From Tubiluchus corallicola (Eukaryota > Priapulida > Priapulimorpha > Priapulimorphida > Tubiluchidae), in NCBI GenBank assembly GCA_030141605.1, contig JAQGDQ010000178.1:62001-126000 (forward strand): a stretch of 64,000 nt of DNA, read 5' to 3'. The number at the start of each line of letters is the position of its first letter. Position 1 is the stretch's first letter. The notes below the pieces were generated by a model. It saw only the letters and a program-made list of their open reading frames with translations. It did no database searches and was not told the origin of the DNA. A program made the position numbers and the translations under genes. Of the stretch, positions 1 to 13,731 are shown in pieces.

Positions 1-1391
<1,391 letters not shown>

Positions 1392-4379
1392 CATCACACA
1401 GGAGCATAAATTGTGCATTTACTTGGAGGGAAGACAGATAGACACACAGGAAAAGAGAGAGAACATGAAAATTTATTGACACTGTACATATTAAAAAACG
1501 TTTAAATAGTGAATTTTCCCATAGTTTTCTCTATTTACTCTACTACCGAGTTGAGTTTATTCATTGTTTATAAGCAATCTTTTTTGCATTTGAGTTTGTT
1601 TCTATATCAGTATTGCCAGACAAGTTACAGCTAGCCTTTGGGCATTTGGTGCCCTGATAAATGATTTTGTTCGTGAAATTTTGGGTAACTTGGTTTATAA
1701 GACCATCAGTAACATAGTCAGTCGTACGTGCTGCCATCTATGTGGGTGTTTTGGTAGATTGTGCATCATGCTACATTAGGCGGATAGGCAGGCAGTTCCT
1801 TGCATTTTCTTTCTGTTCTTTAAAACTACGTGCACAGCATGCACTGATTTTTCATTGTGCTGATGTGTTTAGCTTTGCTGAAATGCCCAGGTTTTTAACT
1901 TAGAAAAAAATGAAAATATCCTGAAAGTTCTTTAAGTACATTATTATTTGTGTAAGTAATGGGGCAATACAAACATTACTTGATGCTCCTGGTGCATGGA
2001 GGCTTTTTGTTAGTCGATTTTGAATTCGCAGTGCTGCAAGTTGGAAGTGTTTTAAAATTTTATTGTACTTATTTGTTTTCATTTCAATTTATTGGTTAGA
2101 TTAGAGTGATTTAAAGTAGGTATTTAATCTAAAACTCAAAAATTGCTTTCTTGTAAGGTGAGATCTTTTCTAAGCAGAGTTCAGGAGATCGTGTGATATT
2201 TTCTGTTTATTATTCAGTGTTAACACACTACAAAAATAAAATGCTGTGTCACTTGATTAATCTTAATTCATTTACTGGTTCAGATGCTACTTCAAAAAGT
2301 GATGAAGTCAGAATGTGAATTTCTGTTCAGTTATACACTTATCCGTTGGCAACCAACCCAACACTTTCGTTAACACTTGCTTAATTTTCTTACGTGGTAA
2401 AAACCATGTTACTCTCATAACTGCCAAAGCAGCTGGAAAATTTAGTATAAAACAACAAAATTTATTTTTCTTTGTTGCTAGTAATTATTGACTGAGTTTC
2501 TTATTTTGTAAATAATTATTCTTATTTCGTTGGATTGAGTAGCTAGCTTCTTATTTTGCGACTTTTTCATAAAGTCGCCTTTGCCGTGACCAGCAGTGTC
2601 TGTTGCGTATGACAGTGTCTGCAGCAAATTTACCGAGGGAATTTCTAACCAAGTTGCTTGTTATTTTGGCTAATAACTTTACTTTCTAGCTGCAGATGAA
2701 TTTCGTAATAAGCTCAAAAGTTTTTGTAAATTGATTGTTGTTACATTGATAATATGATTTGGGTCAGTTATCTTGGGATGGAATTGCAAATGCATTTTGT
2801 TTTTTTAAGTACTAATGCGATTTGGCAGTTTATTATTTTGGCTTGCTTTGTAAAAATGGTGCATTTACATTAAACCGTTTTGCAGTGTTGTAAATAAATA
2901 ATTTGATAATTTGCTTATTCACTACTGCTAACACCATCGACAGTCGGTTAATCAAAAAGAAGCTGTACCATTTTATGGGGTTAAGTTTTGTGATTGCTGT
3001 TACAAGTTTGTACATTTTTACGATTTGTGCTGAAACCCGTGGCTGTTGTGATCCACGAAAAACAGTTATTTTCAGCTTGTTATTTGGGGGTGGGGCCATA
3101 GAGTTAGGGTGGGCTTCCGATAAAATTATTACTGGTGGTGTGGAGTATTTTTCGCTAACCAATTATTGTGCAAGAGTTCTTGTCCTTATGTAATTTACTA
3201 ACATAAGTTTGTGTTTTTTGCAAGCAATGAAAGGATTATATATGGTTCGTATAATTGTGATTCTGGGAACCCTGTAATGCAGGTAATAGATCTCTATTAA
3301 TTGATTGGTGCGCAAGTGGAAAGGATTAGAAAAAGAGGACATTTTCTTCAATATTTTGTGATGTGTCTTTACTGGTCCCAAGATGGCTGCCATAACCGGG
3401 TTATTGCCTTACTTGGCTGGCAGGTATTATTAGCACTGGCTGGTGGCAATTCCTGGGGGTGCATGCTTTTCTTGGGACTGTTTAATAAACTTGAATAATT
3501 AGGAAATTATGACATAGGACTTGCTCTGTCATCGTTAAAAGTAATAATATCTCATGTTAGAAAATAACTTCTTCTTGTGTTTTTTCTCACCTGAATTACT
3601 CGTACAAAGACTTGACAATTAAACACAAAATCATTTTGAATGGTTAGCAGAATAACTACTGGTTTATTACAAGAAATAAACTATTGAATGGTTTGCATTC
3701 GTATAGTAACTGCACTTAGTAATAATAACAGTAAAATATATTATAGTATCACAGCAAGATATATGCATTTAGTAAAACATGGATAATATACTTCACAAAC
3801 TGATTAAGCGGCTACATTCTGTGCATGCTAGGTTTCAGTATAAGTTTACATAATATAGATCTGCTCTTTATCAATGAGGTGATCTTTACTCCTTCCTATG
3901 TAAAATTCTCATCCAGGGTGACACTACATTATATTATATTGCTTGAAAAACGAGACTAATAGATGATTCCACGCTCCAAGTTCAGTGAAAAGCCAATGAG
4001 AAAATTTGAATATAGAAATAACTTCCACTGGTATGTATATGTAGCAGTTGTAATCCTAGACTGGAGTGATGTAGTAAGCTTTGTATTTCGAAATTGTCCT
4101 GCCATGCAATGGTGCACAATTTGACGTTTGTTTGAGGATAATTATACTACATATGCTTGAGTATCACACTAGAAGTCACTAGTGCCTTGTGGAAGCAGGA
4201 TATGTAACATAATTTCAGTAGAAATTTTAAAACTGTAGTAAACTTGGTTTAGTAAAAGTTTCGGTAGGTGGCAGCACAAATGTCACGCAATACTTCAAAA
4301 AAGATAAAAAGCAGTGAAATGAAAACTTGCCCATCTTCGTTACAAATCTCCTCCTGACAGAACAGTTCTGTTTAGAACT
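1392..4379. other. 3' UTR of AHCYL-like gene plus tail-to-tail intergenic DNA
   Basis: This AT-rich DNA between two convergent stop codons presumably holds both 3' UTRs. Short open frames here (for example around 2833-3393) have no recognisable motif, run on both strands and look accidental. A TTTATT at 3662-3667 could be the minus-strand AATAAA for the RIBC2-like gene. A motif near 4261-4275 resembles a CTCF site. Confidence 0.5.
2235..2240 (+). promoter_or_regulatory. Candidate poly(A) signal for the AHCYL-like mRNA
   Basis: An AATAAA hexamer lies about 850 nt after the AHCYL stop codon and is followed by a TG/T-containing stretch. Another AATAAA occurs near 3484. Choice of site is inferred only. 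Confidence 0.35.
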
Positions 4380-7300
4380 TCATCGTGAAGACGTGCCAAA
4401 TTGATTGAAGAAAGCTTCTGTTGGTACGTTTGTGTACGTTTCATTGTACAGCCGTTTCAGTCGCCGTTGCTGTTCCTCTGCCAGTAATTTGTTTTGTTCT
4501 GCCTGTGCTCGTGCCGTCTCCTTCCTACAACAGGCAACAAGTATATTGTTTACAATGTCAGTTTAATGGGTAACCAGGCAAGTTGAAAATTACTGAAACA
4601 GAACTGTGAAATATAAGAAATTTCACAAAAATGTTCGAAACGGGCACAGTAAAGTTCATTATAATGAAATAGGTAAAAATGTGTTCATCGAGTATTAAGA
4701 ACTTGCAACTATCTTATATGTGTTTAAAGAGAGTTCGGAGAAATTTACTTGTGATTATGTTACATAATATCTTGCTTGAAAATTCTTGTCTAAAAAAATA
4801 ACTCCATGGGATCTAACTAGTAACACGTGTCACACATGGCTGAAATCAGTTAAATTCAGCTACAATTTATCTAAATGTGGCTACGCCTTCCAGCAAATAT
4901 GTATCTTATTTCTGGTTAATATCTTTTGAATGGTGGTCGTCAGCTGTCAGAGTACAAAGCTATAGAAAAAACAATCCAAATAAGCAAGCAAATTGATAAA
5001 CGAGCAAACTTACAGAGACATTACCACCAGCTCGTGTATACTGAGTTAATTGTATGCTTGCATAGCAAAATCGTCCATAAGTCGGCAACTAGTTATTCAC
5101 ATGTGCTGAATCTCCATTTCATGAGGATCATTTTGATACCAAGTTGATCGCTCTATGTTATTTCTAACCTGAGGTAATCCACGTTGAATTTGAGGTGCAG
5201 GCTGCTCATTGAAAATCGTACTTAGAGAAAACTTTTGTTTTATGTCGCGTTTCTGCAAAACACTTAGCAACCGTACAAAAGTGTGGTTGCAAAGTCCTTA
5301 GCAACCGTACAAAAGTGTGGTTGCTATGGACTTTGCAAGAATACATTGACGATATGTTTAAATCCAGTAGATGGCTTTTTCTGACAAAGATCTGAACTTG
5401 GCAACAGAAAAACTTGAAGCAAAATGAGTACTTCAACGAGCTACTAATGAAGTTTGAAAAACGAGTTTTTTTTTTACAATTGCAGTACTAGTTTTTAGGA
5501 AGAGAAGTGGGTACAGGGTTAAAATTAGATTTTTAGTATTTTTTAACATTTTCTCGATGATTTCATTCTAGAATATAAAAGTCTAATATATTTAGCATTT
5601 GTTTTTGTAAAAAAAACTGACATTTGACCAGATTTTTACTGCATTCTATTTTGAAAGCATCATACCGTAGTTTCAACCATGTCGACTTATGGACGGTTTT
5701 GTTTTGCAAGCAAACAATTAATGAATTAAATATCTCTAAAGAATAATGGTCACCTTTTGTTATTGTTTCTCCAGTCTTCATTGTTAGCTTTTTTGCTAGA
5801 CTCAGTCATAAATCTATCCCATGCCTGTGACTCTTTTAGTTCAGCTTCTTTCATTTGCTACAAAGACACTGACAAGTATTAGTGTATAATAATTTTAATT
5901 ATAACAGAGTTTGAATCTAATTTTTATTACTTTTTCCTATTATGATTACTATTAGTATTATTATCATCATCATCATCATCATCATCAATATCATCATTAT
6001 CATTATTATTCCAAATATTCATGATCAGGCAGATATAAAAATATTCTTTAACATTTCATGGAAAAAATGCATAACAAAGATACAATATGCACGTAAAAAT
6101 TAAAATAATTCCAAGCTAGAAGTAATAAGAACGACTACACAGATTATTTATTGTAATATTAAAATGCAAACTTAAAATTACCAGCAAAGAATTTAATTTT
6201 ATCTGTCAAGCATCAACTTATTTTCATATCACACAATATTAGTTTAAAATTGTGGGATTTAATGCAAAAAGTTTTGTCGTGCAGGAAGTGTAGGACATTA
6301 AAAAAACTTTAGGTTAAACACTGAATACGCAGATTTTCTTTTTTTAAGTTCTGATTCATTTTAACTCATTTGGCATTGAGTTCCAAAGCCTACGGGCAGT
6401 AATGATAATTTGTCTTCACAAATGACACATTCGGTTGTTTGGAATGATTAAAAACTAGCATTCTCAGATCTTAAAGGGAATACCAGTCCTGGTCTGTTCC
6501 AACAAACATGCCACAAATATAGGAAACTAGCATTAGCTTTGAAGGCAGTTAACATTGTTTTAAATTAAGTTCTAAAGGAGATTGGCAAATGTAAAATAAA
6601 TCATTCGAAGCTGGCGTAAAACCATATAACTGATCAGAAGTCTTTTGGGTGCTAGATGGATTTTCTAAATGGCACATAGCAATTAGTTGCGATTTCCACC
6701 AGTAATAAAAGCATGAAATATCGTTTTAACATTTTGTTTTAACATTTTAGCTGTTACTTTCAGCTGACGAGGCCTGCTAGGGCAAAGGCTACTGAATAAA
6801 TATTATAACCTTTGAGACCATAAAGGGCAGTACTTTTTTCAATGTTTCGCTTGTAGTCAATGTCACTAGTAGTAAAATTTTACTGATTTGTCTTAGCTTG
6901 TCCAACTGTGAATGAATCTTACTGCCAACCTCCATGGAAGGCTCATTACTTTGTTCCAAAGGTATATAATACATTTCAAACTTGGCTAATGAGATGAATA
7001 TCAGGCCAAACAATTACGACGAACTTTAGAAACATCGGGAAAGAAGCAATGACAATATTTTAGGATGCAACTTGCTGATAAGATGTTACTATATATAAAT
7101 ATTTTGAACCAGATGGTTTAGTCTAATGGTAACATGTTTGCTTTCCATCTGAGAGGTCGTGAGTTCGAACCAGCGGCCGGGTCATGCCAAAGACTTTAAA
7201 AATGGTACCTGCTGTTGCCCTGCCTGACGAGTGGTATTTAGGGTAAAAGTGGGGTAATGTCTCTGTTGTGTAGTTGTAGGTTGTTATTTACAGTCGGCGA

Positions 7301-10300
7301 TAATAGCTCTTTGAGCTAATGTTAATTGTTGACACAAAAGCCGACTTTAAATAAAGATTTTTATTATTATTAAATGATTGTAGTTGATTATAATATGATT
7401 TATAAATGACTTAAATGAAAAGCTAGGGGTCATCTTTAAGAACAAGGAAGATGACGACAGATTATTTCAACAAGGACAGTCTTTACACGAAACAGGAGAT
7501 GAATCTTGTTATACTCCTCATTTGACCTGACACTACTATAGAGACTTGATGAGAAAACGAAATCTATAAATGGCAGTAACTCGATTTACCTGTCTTTCTA
7601 CCCGTTGTGCTTCTTGCGTTTTGCGTATTTCGGTTAGCTCATCGGGAGTCATGCCACGCCAGCGGTCAACAGCTACGCGGTGGATTCCTAGAGCACTCCG
7701 TACATTGTCGCCCTCACCGAGCATGTCACAGTGCATCTCTTTCACATTTTCTTCTAACTCCTTCAACTGCTTCTGCCTCTCTGCATCTTTCTTTTGCTTC
7801 ACCTGGCAAAAGCATCCACTTTAAGAATTAACAAATTATATGTGGTAGTTGCTTTAGATTCATGCACTTTATGTCAATGATGCCGGAAAGAAAACCTAAA
7901 TAACTGTTTTTCAAAAAATCTGTTACATACATGGATATATATACATGTTTTTTAAAGTATATATAAAATATAAATATATTACTATATTAAATTTCGTAAT
8001 CAATATCATTAGCATAAAAATCTTCATTCATTAGAGTTTGTCATTAGCGTTTTTAGTGCGCATTTGTAAAACTGCACCCATCTGGAACAAAGTTGTTTCT
8101 TGACATTCACGAATGATTGTGACTTAAATGGTTTAGAAGATTCTTGATTCCGTTCCCACAGGTTTGAATGTGTAATTAACCGGCCAATGTGGTCCAGCAT
8201 TTTTAGTCTTCATTATTTTGCTGTTAAGTTACAGAAAAAACTGCGTCATTTTAGACCATATTACATTGTGCTACTGTTACAACGTGTCTTGTAGTTACAA
8301 TAAATGGAATGAATTGATCAATAACACAAAAGCTTAAATTATGGACATGGTTGTCAGGAAAGTACATATAAAACTTGTTAGGTCTTTCATTTCAACATCA
8401 AATTTTGCTATTGTAAAAAGCACAACAAATTAAATTAACAACATAGAAGACAACTGCATTTCAAGCAAATCAGTTTCAAATTAAAGCACCCTGCAAGTTT
8501 TTTAAAAAATTATAATGTTTGTTGAATCTCAGTTTCTTAAACCAGCATAACGATAAACAGCATTGGTCAGTGTACTGAGGTTTTCATCAATTTAAGCTAA
8601 GCAATCGATTTTTATTCATTTTTCTCTCAGTTCAGTTCTCGGTGTGCAGACAGGCTGGTGAACATCGTTAAATTGTTTTAATTAACTAAGCTGAAAAAAA
8701 CTGCTAAACCACTAATTAAACTGGACAATGTGAACTAACCATCTCATGATTAAAATCTTTCTGTGCAACATTCATTGCTCTTTGGCAATGATCCTCTGCA
8801 AGTTGTAGCTCCTCTGCTTGCTTCTGTAACTGCTTTAGTTTCCTCTGGTACATGGCTTCCTTTTCTTGTTCGTATGTCTTTGCCTGTTAGCGATTCAGAT
8901 ATAGCACTGACTAGACCATAATTTTATTACATTAAAATAACACAATATTAAGATAATGATAATTTTGTTAACTCATGACTGTGTGAGTGTATGACTGTAG
9001 TAATTCATTACTTATTACAACAATCACTTCAGTTGCAGACTAACTTGTGAGTTACTGTTGTGAACTGCTTTGTGAGTTACTGTTGGCGAGCGATTGGAAA
9101 CTCTCTGACACTAACTGAATACGCCTGCGAGTTACTTGGCATGTAACTTGTAGGAAAACATTCTAGAACCACCTGGAGTGTGAGTTGGAGGGAAACTTAT
9201 AACTCTGGGAAAAGGAAAAACCACCCTACTGGATGATGTTGGGTTCTTTTACAAACACCTTTATCAGGATGAATGGTCAGGAGTTAATTTGGAGGAACAT
9301 TTTTCTGGATAACCTTGTATACTGAGAACACGAAGTGCTACATATTTGCTCAAAACTAAAAATGTGCATTAATTACAATTATGATATTGTGCATTGTCTA
9401 CTGACAAAATAGGGCTATGTTATAAGCTTTTGGGACCCCTAGGCTAATGCAATTATGGGACCCCTAGGACAGAGCCACCCGCTAGCTCGCCCACACCCGC
9501 CTTGAATATTTCTTATTCATGATATATTTTAGCAACATTTACATAGCGTGAAATGAACTTATTGCAAATTCTTCAAATAAACTAGAATAACTATTTTCTT
9601 TGTCAATAAAATATTCTTTAAGAAATACTACTACTTTATTATTTATTGCAAACCAAATTAGCATATATTTCCATTGCGAAAGTACAGATTTTCTTACCAA
9701 ATGATACTAAAGTACGATGGCCTCCAAGCACGAGGGGCCCCTGGACTGCAGCCTATACCAGCCTATAGGACAACCTGGCCCTGCGCATACAGGATAAGGA
9801 CAATAAATTTGTGGATGGACAAGCTTACTGAAGAGTAAAATGATGAGCATGCAATTGCAATAATATAAAAATAATAAAAATGTGCATTAGCAGAAGGACA
9901 AAAAGCAAATTAAGTTACCAAATCGTCTTCTTGTTTCTTTTGTTGTGCCCATTCTTTCATTTGCTGCTGCTGCAATTTCTTCCTCTCCTGATAGGCAATA
10001 TCTTCACCTTCAAACACCTGTGCACTAAGAAATGACAAGGTTAAATAGGCAGACCATCATTAGACCTGGAGTGACACACCACATTAACACTGTAGAATGT
10101 TTTGTCCAATAAGAAAAACTTAAATGGGCAGACTGTCATTAGACTTGGGGAGACGCACCACATTAAGACTGTAGAATGTTTTTTCCAATAGGAAACAGTT
10201 AAATGGGCAGACTGTCATTAGACTTGGTGTGACACATCACATTAAGACTGTAGAAGGTTTTTTCCAATAGGAAAAAGTTAAATAGGCTGACTGTCATTAG

Positions 10301-13222
10301 CCACTGGATCGACACATTATATTAAGACTGTAGAATGTTTTGTGCAGTAGGAAACAGTTAAATAGGCAGACTGTCATTAGCCACTGGATCGACACATTAC
10401 ATTAAGACTGTAAAATGTTTTGACCAGTAGGGATGTCCTTGAGTGGTCATTGGCTTTGTTTCGGACATACCATCCTTGACAACAATTTTTCTTTACTATT
10501 TGCAATTTCTTCAAAAAAATACATCTGACATTGATGATCAAACATGATTTTTTATAGTATGTGAGCAAGTGATTCAGGAGTATATCAGTAATTCCTATAT
10601 AAATGCACAATTACAAAACTTCAAGACAAGATTACATATCATTCTTGTTATTTGGCTGCACATAAAATGTTTGTTGGCATCCGCATGCCCATATATCATG
10701 AGAAAAATAAGTTACCAAGTACCAAAAAAATTCAGCAGAAACTTTTTTAACCAACATGTACTGCGATGTGTTTCTGGTGATAAAAGATCCACAAAGCAAT
10801 TTGGTTTGGAACTTTAAATTCTAGTCTATACTAGGGTAGTTACCCATTACAATGTGTCTTCTGAAATCAGTCTTTGAAAAAAGTCAGACTGCCATGTAAT
10901 GCCTTACCTGGATATTCCCAAAGAGGGATCAAAGAAGTCAATTGGTTTTGCTTTCTTTTTCGCATCCGGGTCATGTACATCAAACTCTGTGCGCGTTTTT
11001 GGATGCTGGTTCATGCGACGAAACTCGTTAAGTGAACGTTTCATTTCCCTGTCTTGCAGTCGCTCCTTTGTCTGAAGTTCATTAAACAGTCCCTCCTGCT
11101 TTCTGAGATATGCAGCTAAAAAAGTATGGCAGACATGATACATTGCAACAAACAGATTATCTTAGAAACTGTAGACAACTATACAGCAGACAAAGGCAAT
11201 AACTTACTATGGCTGGCTCTATGCCATTACACTAGGACAGCAAAGTATTGTTAGCTGCAGTCTTTATTCTGACTTAAACAGACATATATGTACAGGCTTG
11301 GCTTAGGAGCACTTGTAAATGTTAAAGGGGAAGAAAAGCGATTTTTAAAGTGTCTAAAAAACTTTCAATACAAAGTTATATTACTTAGCATTATGCTTAC
11401 TTGTTAGAAAGACTTAAGTAATTGGAAAGCAAAATTTTTAATAGTTTAAAAATGTACAAGCCACCTGGTAAAAGAGCACTGCATCACCATCCCAGTGTGC
11501 ACCACTGATTCACCAGCAGCACTGCATCACCATCCCAGCGAGCACCACTCATTTGCCAAAAACTACATTAGTGATGTTATTGACAAGAGAATGTGAAGAG
11601 TGTGCTACGAATGCTATTATTACTTTTTCAAATTTTACACAATGTTATCTAAACTTGTAGCAAATGACTTACGTTAAAATGACTGCAGTACATGGCCATC
11701 GCGGGACTTTAAATTTAGAAGTTTTATACAGCATTATTGTCAATGCAAGCTTTGCGTGCAATAACACAGCATGTAAGTGATATAAAATTTCAAAATGAAT
11801 TTTTAAGCTTTATTTATAAAGGGAATTTTCTTGTGCTTTAACCATCGCTGTTGTTCTGATACTTGGAGATAATGCTGTTAGTGGGATAATGATTTTGTAG
11901 TTGGTTGACCTTATTGATCCAGACAAAATCCATAGCATCTAAAGCAACATTTTAGAAGCCTGTCTAATTGCAAAATTGCTTTTAGGGGTTATGGGCTTTT
12001 GCGTGCAACAAATTATATCCATCAAATGCATATGACCTTTTTAGATCAATAATAATTTTAGTAGATGGTTATAATTAACCAAGTGCTTTAAATCTGTTGG
12101 GTTATCATATGTGATAACGTGATATTATTATCATGTTGTGATATCATATGCTATACAAATTAAAAGCAATAATCAAACAATACCTAGGTACAATAGACAA
12201 TACAACAGCACTACATGTATAACATATACTACCACATCTAAATACTCACACGTGAGTATCTCACACGTGACAAAATAGCTTCAGCATTTACAACACAAAC
12301 AACAACAGAAAGCTTTAATATTGCATTGTAGGTTGTTTTACCTACCATAGGCTGCTTCTTCTTGTGCCTCTTCCATTTGCTTCTCTTTTTTCTCCCAAAC
12401 TTGAGCATCTAATGCATGTACATCTGTCTAAAATAATAACAATGAAGTATTATATTACTTACCTTAAGGCACCATGTAAAAGCTATAATTTGTTGATACA
12501 ACAAAAGTGCACAGTGACCCGAATTATTACAAATTCTGGCATTATATTATATTAGGCCCTACGGATGCATATGGTGTCTGCTTTTGACTAAAAACTTGTC
12601 CTTGCATATTGCGGTACCCACTAAATTTTATTAAAACATCAATAAAAAATGGTCTGCTTCTTGTATTATTACGAGTTATGTCAGTACAGTACGCCTATAT
12701 AAAAACTACATAAAAACATAATGATCTTATAGCACAATCCCAAAATGAGTTTTGGTAACCTAAAATAAGTAAAACGAAACCTTTTGTCTGCTCAAGAAAA
12801 TCCAACATGCACATTTAATAGTATAATTATACATTGTAGCTAATTAAATAACATGGGACTATGATAGTTAGTCTGTTATAATCACTGGCTGAGCTTAAAA
12901 GTCATCACATAAGTTACAAAATTTCAGTACAAACTACAATGCATGTATACTGACCCAGTGACCAAAAAGTTATTAAACAGAGGTAAACGATATTGTAATA
13001 GCCTGACACACCTATGTGCATTTAAATATTCATGGTAACTAGAAGAAAAGTAAAGGCGGCAATCTATTTCTGCTACAATATAGATAAGCAGATGAGATAG
13101 GTGATTCCCAGACTTACACGTGGTGGACTAAAAATACGTTTTTTCCTTTCCTCTTCTAAAATTCTTCTCCTTTCAATAGCAGCTATCTGCTTCTTGTCAG
13201 CTGGAATGTCCAATTTATACAT
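4380..13222 (-). CDS. RIBC2: RIB43A-like coiled-coil protein (RIBC2), ciliary microtubule inner protein, complete
   Basis: Eight exons, complement(join(4380..4524,5754..5857,7590..7802,8740..8883,9919..10024,10908..11115,12346..12427,13118..13222)), total 1107 nt, 368 residues. All introns are GT-AG and all phases close (0,1,2,0,0,0,2). The protein is almost wholly charged coiled coil. Family landmarks in order: RRRILEEERKKRIF (18-31), ALDAQVWEKK (about 40-49), KTRTEFDVHDP in exon 3, GEDIAYQERKKL (about 138-149), HRVAVDRWRGM (256-266), and the C-terminal YTNVPTEAFFNQFGTSSR. These match animal RIBC2/RIB43A in order and length (family about 370-380 residues). Family knowledge: RIB43A proteins lie inside the protofilament ribbon of doublet microtubules in motile cilia and flagella. 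The start at 13222 is the first ATG, in frame with the conserved N-terminus. Introns hold a SINE (intron 6), a TTAA-flanked MITE (intron 7) and a 79-bp tandem repeat (intron 3). RIBC1 versus RIBC2 is not resolvable by eye; RIBC2 fits better. Confidence 0.95.
5050..5717. mobile_element. TTAA-flanked MITE-like element with 35-bp terminal inverted repeats
   Basis: The left end begins TTGTATGCTTGC and the right end, reverse complemented, begins TTGTTTGCTTGC. Both continue to CGTCCATAAGTCG, giving 31 of 35 matching bases. TTAA lies immediately outside both ends (5046-5049 and 5718-5721), as for piggyBac-type insertions. No transposase is present. Inside is a 31-bp direct repeat, each copy containing GCAACC...GGTTGC (about 5262-5325). 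It sits in RIBC2 intron 7, with its right end about 35 bp from the exon 7 donor. A related partial copy is at 38.8 kb. Confidence 0.75.
5948..6010. repeat. ATT/ATC trinucleotide microsatellite
   Basis: Repeated ATT and ATC triplets in RIBC2 intron 6. Confidence 0.8.
7111..7374 (+). mobile_element. tRNA-derived SINE, Gly(TCC)-like head (copy 1)
   Basis: The 5' part resembles a tRNA: TGGTTTAGTCTAATGG fits an A box, GCTTTCCATC resembles a Gly(TCC) anticodon loop, and GAGTTCGAACC fits the B box. A roughly 190-bp tRNA-unrelated body follows, then AATAAAG and a short (TTA)n tail. The order tRNA head, body and simple tail is that of a pol III SINE. It lies in RIBC2 intron 6, antisense to the gene. 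A degraded second copy is at 22860-23056. Confidence 0.75.
9415..9785. mobile_element. Possible degraded transposon remnant in RIBC2 intron 4
   Basis: GC-rich ends with GGGACCCCTAGG motifs (about 9431 and 9454) and GGGGCCCCTGGACTGCAG near 9737 flank an AT-rich centre. These resemble decayed transposon ends, but I could not identify clean inverted repeats or target duplications. Confidence 0.3.
10035..10432. repeat. 79-80-bp minisatellite, about five units, in RIBC2 intron 3
   Basis: Units share the order GGCAGACTGTCATTAG, CACATTAAGACTGTAGAA, CCAATAGGAAACAG. GACTGTCATTAG recurs at 10131, 10210, 10289 and 10369, giving offsets of 79, 79 and 80 bp. Confidence 0.85.
11465..11560. repeat. Two-copy tandem duplication of about 50 bp
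   Basis: GCACTGCATCACCATCCCAG followed by a GCACCACT segment occurs twice in RIBC2 intron 2. Confidence 0.6.
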
Positions 13223-13302
13223 TGTAATGCGTGACAAATTGATAGCGAAGTTTTTAACAAAGCAGTTTCACTGTTTTCACAATTCAGCAACAAGACGAAC
13301 GC

Positions 13303-13314
13303 GTTGCTAATGAC
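13303..13314 (-). promoter_or_regulatory. X-box-like (RFX) motif upstream of RIBC2
   Basis: On the minus strand the sequence reads GTCATT-AGCAAC. The right half is a perfect RGYAAC half-site. The left half fits the loose RYYNYY form but differs from GTNRCC at two bases. Spacer is zero. It lies about 80 bp upstream of the RIBC2 ATG, where RFX motifs typically occur in ciliary genes. The function is inference. Confidence 0.4.
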
Positions 13315-13315
13315 G

Positions 13316-13731
13316 CCGTTGTTAATACATAGGTCATTGACTTATCTGAGAGCGCCTTCTTTGATTTCAGAGATTTCTCGTGCCCCTCTGCACTGGTGTG
13401 GGCTAACGATAATCATTTGCATGGGCTTTTAAGTAAGTACAGCAATATTTGAAGATCATCCATCCTCACAGCATTCATTCACCGCTATGGCCTGACTGTA
13501 GTGAGTGGCAAAATTGTTATGCTGGCTTGCAAATTTTATGTGAGCAGCGCAGTCAGAGGTTGAGGGCATATTATTTTTCTTCGTTTTGCAGCTTTACAGT
13601 ATTTACACGGTGGCCTCTCTACCATTTCCAGTAGGTTTTCTCTTCTTAATAACGCCAATTTTTTCAGTCCTTGCTTTTATATTCGTGGCTCTTTGTTTTT
13701 TCATTTTCATGTATATCTCTAGATCTATTCC
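13316..13731. other. Upstream region of RIBC2; no gene seen
   Basis: Short plus-strand frames occur but none has a recognised domain. No divergent gene start is evident. Confidence 0.5.

Noticed and set aside
7111-7182. Functional tRNA-Gly gene
   Set aside because: Acceptor and anticodon stems do not pair properly, and the sequence continues into a SINE body and tail.
7570-7831. Plus-strand open frames over RIBC2 exon 6
   Set aside because: They are antisense shadows of a strongly conserved exon.
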